Shown here: in pieces, positions 26,278 to 35,246 of the stretch
How positions within the stretch are numbered: position 1 is the first letter of the stretch
Layout: every line of letters begins with the position of its first letter
From: an uncultured Streptococcus sp.
Lineage (GTDB): Bacteria > Bacillota > Bacilli > Lactobacillales > Streptococcaceae
NCBI RefSeq assembly: GCF_905372115.1
Contig: NZ_CAJPNR010000005.1
Coordinates: 1 to 64,000, forward strand
DNA length: 64,000 bases
Reading direction: 5' to 3'
Position numbers and translations under genes: made by a program
Notes under the pieces: model-generated
The model's input: the letters and a program-made list of their open reading frames with translations, nothing else
Database searches by the model: none
Told to the model about the DNA's origin: nothing

Positions 26278-26592
26278 ATGGTAAAAGCAATCACAGATGC
26301 AACATTTGAGCAAGAAACAAAAGATGGTTTAGTGCTCATTGACTTTTGGGCCACTTGGTGCGGACCTTGTCGGATGCAGGGACCAATCCTTGACAAGCTC
26401 TCAGAGGAACTTTCCGAAGACGAGCTCAAGATTTTTAAGATGGATGTGGACGAAAATCCAGCTACAGCACGCGCTTTTGGCATCATGTCTATCCCGACCT
26501 TGCTTTTTAAAAAAGACGGTCAGGTCGTCAAGCAGCTAGCGGGTGTTCATACAGCCCAGCAGATTAAAGCTATTGTGGCGGAGTTGGGATAA
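26278..26592 (+). CDS. trxA: Thioredoxin
   Basis: A 104-residue thioredoxin with the active site WCGPC (about residues 28-32), preceded by LIDFWAT, and the cis-proline segment MSIPTLLFKKDGQ. It reduces disulfides in cytoplasmic proteins such as ribonucleotide reductase and peroxidases. Full length. Confidence 0.96.
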   Translation: MVKAITDATFEQETKDGLVLIDFWATWCGPCRMQGPILDKLSEELSEDELKIFKMDVDENPATARAFGIMSIPTLLFKKDGQVVKQLAGVHTAQQIKAIVAELG

Positions 26593-26629
26593 AGTAAAAT
26601 TACGGTTATATAGACCTGTTTTAAAATGA

Positions 26630-26660
26630 GACTGCTCTTGTTATAGAGCGGTCTTTTTTA
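26630..26660 (+). terminator. Terminator of trxA
   Basis: GACTGCTCT pairs with AGAGCGGTC over a 6-base loop followed by six T's. Confidence 0.85.
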
Positions 26661-26747
26661 TTGCGATTATAACAATAATGAGTCAATTTAAAAATTTTGT
26701 TCGAAAATTCACTTTTTAAGGTATAATAAGTAGAGGTAAATTTTCCA

Positions 26748-27158
26748 ATGGATCGCGCTAGAGATCTGGGTTATTTAAAACATGATGGGAATGAGGTAAT
26801 GATTATTATTGAGTTGCTAAAACATCTTTTATTTATCTTTATGATTTTTACACCATTCATCGCTCCAGCGGCTTTGTGTTTCTTTGTGGGGTGGATGATT
26901 CCTAGAGAGCAGATCACGCAAAAAAGAATCATACTAGTATTAGCCTTGTTGATTCCTGTTTTGCTTTTAATTTCGTATTTTGCCCCTCAGATATTAGGCC
27001 TCGTGTTTTGGAGTTTGATCTGGTTTTTCATCGGGTTGCTGCGAATGAAGAATTATACTAAGTCACAGTACTGGATAAGATGGCTTATATTTATCGCTTG
27101 TTTTAGTGCCTATATTTTACTTTATCTCCGCTTTTTTGGATCGCTTTATTTTTATTGA
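26748..27158 (+). CDS. Small hydrophobic membrane protein, unknown
   Basis: Up to 136 residues with four predicted transmembrane helices. It could start at 26748 (weak AGAGG upstream) or at the in-frame ATG 26799 after AATGAGG, which would begin directly with a hydrophobic helix (MIIIELLKHLLFIF) and give 119 residues. The second start looks more natural to me. Strongly AT-rich, no recognised family. It sits in a region with several decayed genes. Confidence 0.55.
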   Translation: MDRARDLGYLKHDGNEVMIIIELLKHLLFIFMIFTPFIAPAALCFFVGWMIPREQITQKRIILVLALLIPVLLLISYFAPQILGLVFWSLIWFFIGLLRMKNYTKSQYWIRWLIFIACFSAYILLYLRFFGSLYFY

Positions 27159-27165
27159 ACTATTT

Positions 27166-27206
27166 AAAAATCAGCTTGAAGATTTGCTTCAAGCTGATTT
27201 TGTTTA
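27166..27206. terminator. Terminator after the small membrane gene
   Basis: A long perfect stem (27167-27181 with 27187-27200 region, AAAATCAGCTTGAAG and its complement) is followed by TTGTTTATT. Confidence 0.85.
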
Positions 27207-27210
27207 TTCT

Positions 27211-27300
27211 TTATTTCCCTAAATCCTCGCTATAAACAATAATCTGATCGACTGTGTAAGACAAGAATTGGATGGTGTAGCGGAGTGGTTTGTCTGTCTT
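27211..27300 (-). pseudogene. Duplicated 3' end of pepF
   Basis: On the minus strand these bases read TDKPLRYTIQFLSYTVDQII then VYSEDLGK and a stop. They match the PepF C-terminus (TDKPLRDTIQFLSDTVDQII, AYSEELGE) at 28322-28410, with roughly five-sixths of bases identical. No start or upstream PepF sequence is present, so it is a relic. It and the genuine pepF end bracket the frameshifted coiled-coil gene as direct repeats. Confidence 0.85.
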
Positions 27301-27348
27301 GTGCATATTTATTGATGGGAACTGAACAAATTTAGAAAAGAATAGATG

Positions 27349-28156
27349 TTACCATTCTAATCCTGCATTTGCTATTTCTTTTTTTGAAGCGAACTGGCCG
27401 TTAGGACGATGCCACCTGCCATTAGAATCTTTAAAATATCCACTGGCAGTTACTGTTTCTTGTTGTTCTGCCGCTTGTCTTTCCGCTGCCTGTCTCTCCG
27501 CTTCTTGGCGTGCTTCCTCTGCAAGGCGTGCTTCTTCAGCCCGTTGGTTAATTGCATTTTGAACTCGTCCGATGCGATCCGTCAAGTTAGATTTTGTAGT
27601 TGGATCTGAAACGCGTTCGACTGCTGCCTGTGCCGGAGAAATATTTTCTGCGACCTGATTATTTTCAAGCTGTTGGACAGCCTGATTGGCTTCTTCAACA
27701 ATTTTCTTAGTCTCTGCTTCTTTACGTGCTTGTTCCTCGCGAGCTTTTTTCTCCTCTTCCTGCTTTTGTTTCTGAGCTTCCTTTAGCTCTTTTTCTTTAC
27801 GTTCTTTCTCTTTTTTTACTGCTAGATGCTGTAGAGCTACTAGTTTGTGATGACGATGAGCTAGTTGAGGAACTATTAGATGTAAATTTTGTTACCTGGC
27901 TTTGTTTTGTCTGCTCTTTAATAACATCAGGAGTTAACTTCCCTACTGCATAGATTCCTAGTATCCCGACAATAGTGACGGCAATGGCAATATTGCGCTT
28001 TTGAATATTCGGTTTTCGTTTAGTGAAGCGCCAAATACCAAAGCATCCTCCTATGAACATCAATGGCATGGTGATTGGTGCAAGAATGATGATGAAGAGA
28101 ACTGCCAGAACAAGCAGTATTTTCTTCAAGGTTGGCTTTTCAAAAAAAATTTTCAT
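27349..28156 (-). pseudogene. Coiled-coil membrane protein gene, frameshifted at an A7 run
   Basis: The N-terminal 119 codons (from 28156) encode two or three hydrophobic helices, a basic KRKPN loop and a Ser-rich linker, then hit a stop. Right after a run of seven A's (27811-27817) the other frame stays open down to 27349. It encodes a long Glu/Lys/Ala coiled coil (EEARLAEEARQEAERQ) and a C-terminal YFKDSNGRWHRPNGQFASKKEI module. Six A's would give one 268-residue protein. Phase variation, mutation or sequencing error are all possible. Confidence 0.75.
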
Positions 28157-28272
28157 ATTAAAACTCCCTTCGGATATTTATCCAAGGACATCATATCACA
28201 AAACGGAAGCGTTTTCAACAAATATTTTGTAGTAATTGAAAATACAGATTTAATTTTGTTTTTTAAAAGAAA

Positions 28273-28309
28273 AAAATCAGACTCAGATGCATAATCTGAG
28301 TCTGATTTT
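28273..28309. terminator. Bidirectional terminator between pepF and the coiled-coil gene
   Basis: A 16-bp perfect stem (28273-28288 with 28294-28309) around a five-base loop, flanked by A and T runs; on the minus strand it follows pepF. Confidence 0.88.
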
Positions 28310-28321
28310 AAAGATATAGGC

Positions 28322-30118
28322 TTATTCCCCTAACTCCTCGCTGTAAGCAATAATCTGATCAACTGTGTCTGACAAGAACTGGATAGTATCACGGAGTGGT
28401 TTGTCAGTTGAGATATCTGCTCCGATAATCATGGCTGACTCAAGCGGAGTCTTGCTGCCGCCAGATTTGAGCAGTTCAAGCCAGTCACGGGCACCATTTT
28501 CGTTATTTTTCAGGTGTAGATAACCGGCGGTAGAGATGACTAAGCCTGCTGAGTAAGTATAGCTGTAAAGCCCCATGTAGTAGTGGGCTTGGCGCATCCA
28601 GGTCAGGGCAGCATCGTCGTCAATCTCAACGGCATCGCCCCAGAATTCTATCAAAACTTCTTTCATGATAGCGTTGAGTTTGCTTGCACCGAAGGTTCCG
28701 CCTTCTTCAATCAAAGTATAGACCTTGCGTTGGAAGGCAGCTTCCAGCAAGTGAGTAATGAAGTTGTGGAAGTAGGTATCCGTCAGACGGTGAGCCAGGG
28801 CAAAGCGTTTCTGGCGTGGGTTATCAAACTGGCGTTCCAGATAATCACTGAGCAGGAGCTCATTAAAGGTAGACGGTGCTTCCACATAGTAGGTGGACAT
28901 GTGGGCGTTGAAATAGCTTTGGTGATTGTCAGAGAAGATAAACTGACCGGAGTGGCCAATCTCGTGAATCAGAGTATAGACATCACTCATACGTCCAGTC
29001 CAGCTCATGAGGACATAAGGGTGAACCCGATAAGGATCAGCAGCATAGCCTCCAGAATCCTTTCCAGCATTGGCCGCAAAGTCGACCCAGCGTTCTTCCT
29101 TATAGCGGGCAACTTCTTGGCAATACTCTTGTCCGAGTGGCTCGACTGACTTCATGACGAGGTCATAGGCATCATCAATGCTGACTTCGGGATTGAGCTC
29201 GCTGTCCAAGTCCAGCTTCCAGTCGGCAAAAGTCATTTTTTCAAGTCCGTTTACCTTAGCGACATGCTTGAGGTATTTCTGAGCTACTGGGGCAAATTCA
29301 CTCATAATCAAGTCAATCTGCCGGTCAAACATAGAGCGATCAACTTCTTGCTCTGCCAGCAAGTAGTCAAAGACAGACTCATAGCCCTTCATGTCAGCCA
29401 GTAATTTTTCAGACTTGACCTGAGCTAGATAAGCAGCTGAGGCAGTGTTTTGATGCTGACGAAGCCCTTCTGAGAAAGAGCGGAAAGATTTTTCGCGGAT
29501 TTCTGCATTTTCATGGTTTTGGTAGAAATTCTCATAGGTGACAAAGCTGTTTTTGAAAACTTTGCCGTCTACTTCAAAGTCAGCCATGGCAAAGTCGCCG
29601 GCCCGCATCTTGGTGTAAATATCCTGTGGACTGTAAAAGACTTCACCTAGATTGGTCAAGGCTTTTTCGACATCTGCTCCCAGATAGTGGGCTTTTTTGA
29701 TTTTAGCCTGGCGAATGGCTGAGGTCAAATGGGGCTCTTGGCCTAGTCTCTCTAAGACAGACTCATCTGCACTGACCAGAGCGTCGTCAAAGAAGCTGAG
29801 TGCGACATTGGCCTCGGTCTCAAACTCCATGGCTGCTTGGGCAATCTGCGCAAAGCTCTCGTCGCCAAAGTCAGTGGTCTGTGGCATAAAGCCGTAGTTA
29901 CCAATGTGGCTGATTTGGATATAAATCTGCTCTAACTCAGCAAATGCCCGCTCAAAATCTTCGAAAGTGCTAAGCTTGCCTTGATAATCACGGACGAATT
30001 TCTGGATGTCCTCTCTGGCCTTTTCGATGGCCCGCAGGAAGTCCTCCTGGTCTTGGTAAAGGGCTGTTAGGTCCCAGAGTTCATTTTCTGGAAATTCAGA
30101 ACGATGTTTTTGTTCCAT
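28322..30118 (-). CDS. pepF: Oligoendopeptidase F (M3 family)
   Basis: A 598-residue zinc endopeptidase cleaving oligopeptides of about 7-17 residues in the cytoplasm. The HExxH motif appears as LIHEIGHSGQF (about residue 380), with the third ligand glutamate about 25 residues on (VEAPSTFNE). The N-terminal helical half is typical of PepF/PepB. A strong AAAGGAG precedes the start. A second copy of its last 30 codons lies downstream. Confidence 0.96.
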   Translation of the reverse strand: MEQKHRSEFPENELWDLTALYQDQEDFLRAIEKAREDIQKFVRDYQGKLSTFEDFERAFAELEQIYIQISHIGNYGFMPQTTDFGDESFAQIAQAAMEFETEANVALSFFDDALVSADESVLERLGQEPHLTSAIRQAKIKKAHYLGADVEKALTNLGEVFYSPQDIYTKMRAGDFAMADFEVDGKVFKNSFVTYENFYQNHENAEIREKSFRSFSEGLRQHQNTASAAYLAQVKSEKLLADMKGYESVFDYLLAEQEVDRSMFDRQIDLIMSEFAPVAQKYLKHVAKVNGLEKMTFADWKLDLDSELNPEVSIDDAYDLVMKSVEPLGQEYCQEVARYKEERWVDFAANAGKDSGGYAADPYRVHPYVLMSWTGRMSDVYTLIHEIGHSGQFIFSDNHQSYFNAHMSTYYVEAPSTFNELLLSDYLERQFDNPRQKRFALAHRLTDTYFHNFITHLLEAAFQRKVYTLIEEGGTFGASKLNAIMKEVLIEFWGDAVEIDDDAALTWMRQAHYYMGLYSYTYSAGLVISTAGYLHLKNNENGARDWLELLKSGGSKTPLESAMIIGADISTDKPLRDTIQFLSDTVDQIIAYSEELGE

Positions 30119-30155
30119 AGTCTACTCCTTTTGTCGTATATAGAAATAGTATAGC

Positions 30156-30186
30156 AAAAAATCCCCCAAAATGTCTTTGGGGGAGA
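30156..30186 (-). terminator. Terminator of the MFS efflux gene
   Basis: On the minus strand CTCCCCCAAA pairs with TTTGGGGGA and is followed by TTTTTT. Confidence 0.85.
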
Positions 30187-30233
30187 AGGATAAGTCAGTA
30201 ATTTTTAGCTGTTTATCAGATCGAGGATAAAAG

Positions 30234-31595
30234 TCAATGTTTCTTTGCTGCAATCCTTTTAAAAAGCAGTAAATAAGACAAGAATACGAAGATAACCAGG
30301 CCTAATAGCAGGGTGAAGACGTTTTGAGTTCCTTTTGTCATATTGGGAGCTTGATTAGCGATGACGGCCGTTACTGCGGTACCTATAGCACCCGCAAAGG
30401 TCTGGGCCAGCTGAAACAGCGCGGTCGTATCTGCAGTCTTTCCTTTATCAATTTGAGTCGTCGCTAGGGCAAGTGTGTTATTGAAGGCCATGTTTCGTCC
30501 CAAGGTAAAGCAAATATAAATCGCAATAACAGCTGTTAAGGTAAGTTCTTTTGTAAAGATAAGGAGCAAGAGTACAGCCAGGAAAAGAAGTGAATTTCCT
30601 GTAAAAAGGGTTGGTTTAGGACCATTTCTATCATAGAGCTTGCCAAAGACAGGAGAGAGGAAGGCTCCGAGCATGGTTCCTGGAAGCAGCGCAAAGCCTG
30701 CCTGAGCGGTTGAAATGTCTTTTTCTATGACTAGGAAGTTGGGAATCAGAAAATTAGCTGATAGGTTGATAAATTGAAAAATAAAGAAGGGTAAAATAGC
30801 CAATAAGACTGTTGGTTGCTTTAAGATACGAATATCTAGGAATGGATGATCAATCTTTAAGCTCCGATAGATGAAGCAAGCTAGTGGTAGTAGACAGAGA
30901 ATAAGATAGGGCCAATCGATATGTCCTTCTTCTAAGCTGGAGATGGCTACAATGGCAAAGACGAGTGAGCTTGCTAAGAGGATAAATGAGGGGAGATCGA
31001 AGGCACGTTTCCTAGACTTCTCGGAATTTCTTAAAAAGAAAAAGCCAAGGATAAAGGAAATGATTGGGACAGGAAGAATAAAGGTATAAATCATATGCCA
31101 GTCAAAACGACTAATCATAAAACCACCGTAAGTCGGACCAATTGCTGGTGCTAGGCTGACCACCATTCCAGATAAGCCCATGTAGGTTCCAATTTTTTGC
31201 TTAGGAACACGCTCAACAATCAAGTTAAAGAGCAAAGGAATGGCTAATCCAGTAGCTCCTCCTTGTAGGATCCTCCCTATCATCAAGATGGGAAAGCTTG
31301 AAGCCAACATGGCAATCAGAGTTCCCAAGCAAAAGTTGGCCAAAGCGGTAAAGAGGATGGTTCTTTCTTTCCAATTGTGGGCCAAGGTTGCTCCTAAAGT
31401 AATCGTAATGGCCACTGCTAACAAATACCCTGTCGTAATCCATTGTAGCGTTCCCAATCCTAATCCAAAGACCTTGCTTAGGTGCGGGAAGGTTACATTC
31501 ATACTGGTTTCAGATAAGATGCCTGCAAAGCTGACTAAGGCTGTCGCAAGGAGTGAGAAAAAATCTTTCTTTTCAACTGTTTGATGTTCTGGCAC
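30234..31595 (-). CDS. MFS multidrug efflux transporter, DHA2 family
   Basis: About 453 residues with 14 hydrophobic helices, the EmrB/QacA type that exports drugs by proton antiport. Visible are the early TSMNVTFPHLSKVFG segment, WITTGYLLAVA, and motif C-like GLSGMVVSLAPAIGPTYGG. I chose the GTG at 31595 because AAAGGAG lies 8 bases upstream; the frame is open to a GTG at 31628 with no ribosome site. Monocistronic. Confidence 0.87.
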   Translation of the reverse strand: MPEHQTVEKKDFFSLLATALVSFAGILSETSMNVTFPHLSKVFGLGLGTLQWITTGYLLAVAITITLGATLAHNWKERTILFTALANFCLGTLIAMLASSFPILMIGRILQGGATGLAIPLLFNLIVERVPKQKIGTYMGLSGMVVSLAPAIGPTYGGFMISRFDWHMIYTFILPVPIISFILGFFFLRNSEKSRKRAFDLPSFILLASSLVFAIVAISSLEEGHIDWPYLILCLLPLACFIYRSLKIDHPFLDIRILKQPTVLLAILPFFIFQFINLSANFLIPNFLVIEKDISTAQAGFALLPGTMLGAFLSPVFGKLYDRNGPKPTLFTGNSLLFLAVLLLLIFTKELTLTAVIAIYICFTLGRNMAFNNTLALATTQIDKGKTADTTALFQLAQTFAGAIGTAVTAVIANQAPNMTKGTQNVFTLLLGLVIFVFLSYLLLFKRIAAKKH

Positions 31596-32073
31596 GATTG
31601 TCTCCTTTATATGTTTGAAATGAGTCACTGTATTTATTATAAAGCAAGAAGTCCTCTTTGAAAAGTGAATAGTGGCTATACCGCCATCCTATTTGACGAA
31701 TCGAAAGGGAAAAAACGAACTCTGACAGCCAGCTATAATCAGCTATAGAAAAGAAAAATAGGTTTTCAGTACTTTTATAGAAAAAAGCCATTTTCAGACT
31801 TTTTCTTTTGGCTGAAATTGTGGTAAAATAAGGTCTGTACGTGCTTGATACAAAGATGAGGATATAATAAGCTACTAAGACCATGATATTAAAGTCAAAG
31901 TGCTAACTGAACACGTCCTAGGTTTTTTGTAAAAAAAGATAAATCTATCTAGGAGCAGTCGCTCCGTCGTTCGCTTTCCTATTTTTACTTTGCTTTTTGA
32001 CGGTCTTAGTATCTTGATCTTTGTAGCCAAGGCGTATGAAAAAATTTGAGCATGTGCTCGGCAAGGAGTCTTT
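31596..32073 (+). promoter_or_regulatory. Structured leader of pnp
   Basis: A gene-free 478 bases. TGG-TAAAAT at 31821-31829 is an extended -10. Beyond it, TACTAAGACC (31873-31882) pairs perfectly with GGTCTTAGTA (32002-32011). CTTGATACAAAGAT (31844-31857) pairs outside it with 32017-32031, and GTCAAAG pairs with CTTT-GAC inside. A TCCTAG/CTAGGA hairpin sits in the interior. The transcript would carry a long irregular stem of nearly 190 bases before the pnp ribosome site. Confidence 0.65.
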
Positions 32074-34275
32074 ATGACAAAACAAGTTTTTAAAACCGTT
32101 TTTGCAGGTCGTGAGCTGGTAGTTGAAACCGGTCAGGTTGCAAAGCAGGCAAATGGCAGCGCCGTTGTTCGATATGGAGAAAGTACCGTTTTAACTGCGG
32201 CAACCATGTCTAAAAAGATGGCTACTGGTGACTTTTTCCCATTGCAGGTCAACTATGAGGAAAAAATGTATGCAGCTGGGAAATATCCTGGTGGCTTTAA
32301 CAAGCGCGAAGGCCGTCCGTCAACGGATGCGACTTTGACTGCCCGCTTGATTGACCGTCCGATTCGCCCTATGTTTGCGGAAGGCTTCCGCAATGAAGTT
32401 CAGGTTATCAATACCGTTCTTTCTTATGATGAAGATGCTTCGCCTCAAATGGCAGCTATGTTCGGTAGCTCTCTGGCTCTTTCTATCTCAGATATTCCTT
32501 TTAACGGTCCTATCGCAGGAGTTCAAGTTGGCTATGTAGATGGTGAATTTATCATCAACCCGAGCAAGGAACAAAAAGAAGTTTCACTTTTGGAACTGAC
32601 AGTGGCTGGTACCAAAGAGGCTATCAACATGGTAGAGTCTGGAGCCAAGGAGCTGTCTGAAGATATCATGTTGGAAGCTCTTCTCAAAGGGCACGAAGCG
32701 GTCAAAGAATTGATTGCCTTCCAAGAAGAAATCGTTGCGGCAGTCGGCAAGGAAAAAGCGGAAGTAGAATTGCTGCATGTTGATGAAGAGCTGCAGGCAG
32801 AGATTGTCGCAGCCTACAACAGCGACTTGCAAAAGGCTGTTCAGGTAGAAGAAAAGCTGGCACGTGAAGCAGCGACTCAGGCTGTCAAAGACCAAGTCAC
32901 AGCAGTTTATGAAGAAAAATATGCAGACCACGAAGAATTCGACCGTATCATGCGTGATGTGGCTGAAATCTTGGAGCAAATGGAGCATGCAGAAGTGCGT
33001 CGTTTGATTACCGAAGATAAGGTCCGTCCTGACGGTCGTAAGGTTGATGAAATCCGTCCACTGGATGCGGAAGTGGATTACCTGCCGCGTGTGCATGGTT
33101 CTGGTCTTTTTACTCGTGGTCAAACCCAAGCCTTGTCTGTCCTGACTCTGGCACCAATGGGCGAAACGCAAATTGTTGACGGCTTGGATCCAGAATACAA
33201 GAAACGCTTCATGCACCACTATAATTTCCCGCAATACTCTGTCGGTGAGACAGGCCGTTATGGGGCTCCTGGCCGTCGTGAAATCGGACACGGTGCTCTT
33301 GGGGAACGTGCCTTGGAGCAAGTATTGCCTAGTTTAGAAGAGTTTCCTTACGCTATCCGTCTGGTAGCAGAAGTCTTAGAGTCAAACGGTTCTTCCTCAC
33401 AGGCCTCTATCTGTGCGGGTACTCTGGCTCTGATGGCAGGTGGTGTGCCGATTAAGGCACCGGTTGCCGGAATTGCTATGGGCTTGATTTCAGATGGCAG
33501 CAACTACACGGTTCTGACGGACATTCAAGGTTTGGAAGACCATTTTGGTGATATGGACTTTAAGGTAGCTGGTACTCGCGAAGGGATTACCGCCCTGCAA
33601 ATGGATATCAAGATTGAAGGAATTACAGCGGAAATCTTGACAGAAGCTCTGGCTCAGGCTAAGAAAGCCCGCTTTGAAATTCTTGATTTGATTGAAGCGA
33701 CGATTCCAGTTCCGCGTCCTGAGTTGGCTCCAACTGCTCCGAAAATCGACACCATCAAGATTGATGTGGACAAGATCAAGATTGTCATCGGAAAAGGTGG
33801 GGAAACCATCGACAAGATTATCGCTGAAACTGGTGTCAAGATTGACATTGATGAAGAGGGTAATGTGTCCATCTACTCCAGCGACCAAGACGCGATTAAT
33901 CGTGCTAAGAAAATCATTGCTAGCTTGGTCCGTGAAGCAAAAGTGAATGAAGTTTACCATGCCAAGGTTGTTCGAATTGAGAAATTCGGTGCCTTTGTTA
34001 ATCTCTTTGACAAGACAGATGCACTGGTTCACATCTCAGAGTTAGCTTGGACTCGGACTAATAATGTCGAGGATGTCGTACAAATCGGTGATGAAGTGGA
34101 TGTCAAGGTGATCAAGATTGATGCCAAAGGCCGGGTAGATGCTTCCATGAAAGTATTGCTGCCGCGTCCACCAAAGTCTGATAAGCCAAAACATCATCAT
34201 GACAAGGGACATCATCCACACAAGGAGCACAAAGGTCACAAAGACCATCAAGAAAGCCCTAAAACAGAAGAATAA
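32074..34275 (+). CDS. pnp: Polyribonucleotide nucleotidyltransferase
   Basis: A 733-residue 3'-5' phosphorolytic exoribonuclease of mRNA decay. Two RNase PH-like domains (about 1-230 and 320-540) flank a helical domain; FFPLQVNYEEKMYAAGKYPGG and the second-core SSSQASICAGTLALMAGGV are visible. A KH domain with IGKGGETIDKI (about 571-581) and an S1 domain (about 625-690) follow. The C-terminus is a His/Lys-rich tail (HHHDKGHHPHKEHKGHKDH), longer than in many orthologues, perhaps metal binding. The ATG follows AAGGAG. Confidence 0.97.
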   Translation: MTKQVFKTVFAGRELVVETGQVAKQANGSAVVRYGESTVLTAATMSKKMATGDFFPLQVNYEEKMYAAGKYPGGFNKREGRPSTDATLTARLIDRPIRPMFAEGFRNEVQVINTVLSYDEDASPQMAAMFGSSLALSISDIPFNGPIAGVQVGYVDGEFIINPSKEQKEVSLLELTVAGTKEAINMVESGAKELSEDIMLEALLKGHEAVKELIAFQEEIVAAVGKEKAEVELLHVDEELQAEIVAAYNSDLQKAVQVEEKLAREAATQAVKDQVTAVYEEKYADHEEFDRIMRDVAEILEQMEHAEVRRLITEDKVRPDGRKVDEIRPLDAEVDYLPRVHGSGLFTRGQTQALSVLTLAPMGETQIVDGLDPEYKKRFMHHYNFPQYSVGETGRYGAPGRREIGHGALGERALEQVLPSLEEFPYAIRLVAEVLESNGSSSQASICAGTLALMAGGVPIKAPVAGIAMGLISDGSNYTVLTDIQGLEDHFGDMDFKVAGTREGITALQMDIKIEGITAEILTEALAQAKKARFEILDLIEATIPVPRPELAPTAPKIDTIKIDVDKIKIVIGKGGETIDKIIAETGVKIDIDEEGNVSIYSSDQDAINRAKKIIASLVREAKVNEVYHAKVVRIEKFGAFVNLFDKTDALVHISELAWTRTNNVEDVVQIGDEVDVKVIKIDAKGRVDASMKVLLPRPPKSDKPKHHHDKGHHPHKEHKGHKDHQESPKTEE

Positions 34276-34366
34276 GAGGTCGCTTATCCCTATAGACCTC
34301 ATCAAAAATCGGCAGAGGCGAGCCTAGTTCTCGTCTCTCCTTGTTTAGAGAAGGAAGGAGGCTAGC

Positions 34367-34984
34367 ATGGGTTGGTGGAAGGAATCTATTGATATTGTAA
34401 AAGAAAATGACCCGGCGGCACGGACGTCGCTGGAAGTCTTGCTAACCTATCCAGGCATCAAAGCTTTGGCGGCCCACCGCCTCTCGCATTTTTTGTGGCG
34501 GCACGGCTTTAAGCTGCTGGCGCGCATGCACAGTCAATTCTGGCGTTTCTGGACCCAGATTGAGATTCATCCTGGCGCTCAGATTGAGTCAGGTGTCTTC
34601 ATTGACCATGGCAGTGGACTGGTGATTGGAGAAACGGCCATTGTGGAGAAGGGAGCCATGCTTTACCACGGTGTGACCCTAGGCGGTACGGGCAAGGATA
34701 CAGGCAAACGCCATCCGACCGTCCGTCGGGGTGCCTTGGTCTCTGCCCATGCCCAAGTTATCGGACCAATTGAGATTGGCGAGAAGGCCAAGGTCGGAGC
34801 TGGTGCAGTTGTTGTAGCTGATGTTCCAAGTGATGTGACGGTGGTTGGCGTACCAGCCAAGATTGTCCGTGTTCACGGTGAGAAAGACGAGCCAACCATT
34901 CACGAGGTAGAGGAAAAACGGGAATACTATCTAGACAAGCTAGAGCATGCCCGTGAAGCCAGCCATCATTCATCAAGTCTGTAG
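34367..34984 (+). CDS. cysE: Serine O-acetyltransferase
   Basis: A 205-residue enzyme acetylating serine for cysteine synthesis. An N-terminal helical part (DPAARTSLEVLLTYPGIKAL) precedes the left-handed beta-helix of hexapeptide repeats with the active-site segment VFIDHGSGLVIGETA (about 77-91) and LYHGVTLGGTGKDTGKRHPT. Shorter than the E. coli enzyme, as usual for Firmicutes. It heads a tight gene train to mrnC that includes cysS. Confidence 0.95.
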   Translation: MGWWKESIDIVKENDPAARTSLEVLLTYPGIKALAAHRLSHFLWRHGFKLLARMHSQFWRFWTQIEIHPGAQIESGVFIDHGSGLVIGETAIVEKGAMLYHGVTLGGTGKDTGKRHPTVRRGALVSAHAQVIGPIEIGEKAKVGAGAVVVADVPSDVTVVGVPAKIVRVHGEKDEPTIHEVEEKREYYLDKLEHAREASHHSSSL

Positions 34985-35032
34985 AAAAGGCTAGCAAAGT
35001 TATCTAAGTAAAATATGACGGGAGGAACCGAC

Positions 35033-35233
35033 ATGTCAGATTTATCAGATGCTATTTTGAATCAGGTAGTCCTTGAACTGAAAGAAGGTTTGGACGGTCT
35101 TGCCAAGGAGCGCTTTACCAAACTACCGCCTAGCCACCAGCGCGAATGGGCTCGCTATATCAGTGAAGCCAAGAAAGATGAGACCAAGCTGCGCCGCATA
35201 GAAAAGATGAAGGCGGATTTGCTGAATCCTTAA
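35033..35233 (+). CDS. YdeI/OmpD-associated family small protein
   Basis: 66 residues from the ATG at 35033, chosen over 35015 because GGGAGGA precedes it at good spacing. The second half, HQREWARYISEAKKDETKLRRIEKM, is the conserved C-terminal motif of the YdeI/OmdA family; the larger N-terminal domain of longer members is missing. Such short forms occur in streptococci. Function unknown; it lies in the cysE-cysS train. Confidence 0.75.
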   Translation: MSDLSDAILNQVVLELKEGLDGLAKERFTKLPPSHQREWARYISEAKKDETKLRRIEKMKADLLNP

Positions 35234-35246
35234 AGAAAGAGAACTT

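Noticed and set aside
28583..29149. A 188-codon plus-strand frame opposite pepF
   Set aside because: Antisense to a conserved peptidase, with no start signals.
32584..33321. A 245-codon minus-strand frame in pnp
   Set aside because: Product is Phe/Cys-rich nonsense, fully antisense to a conserved gene.
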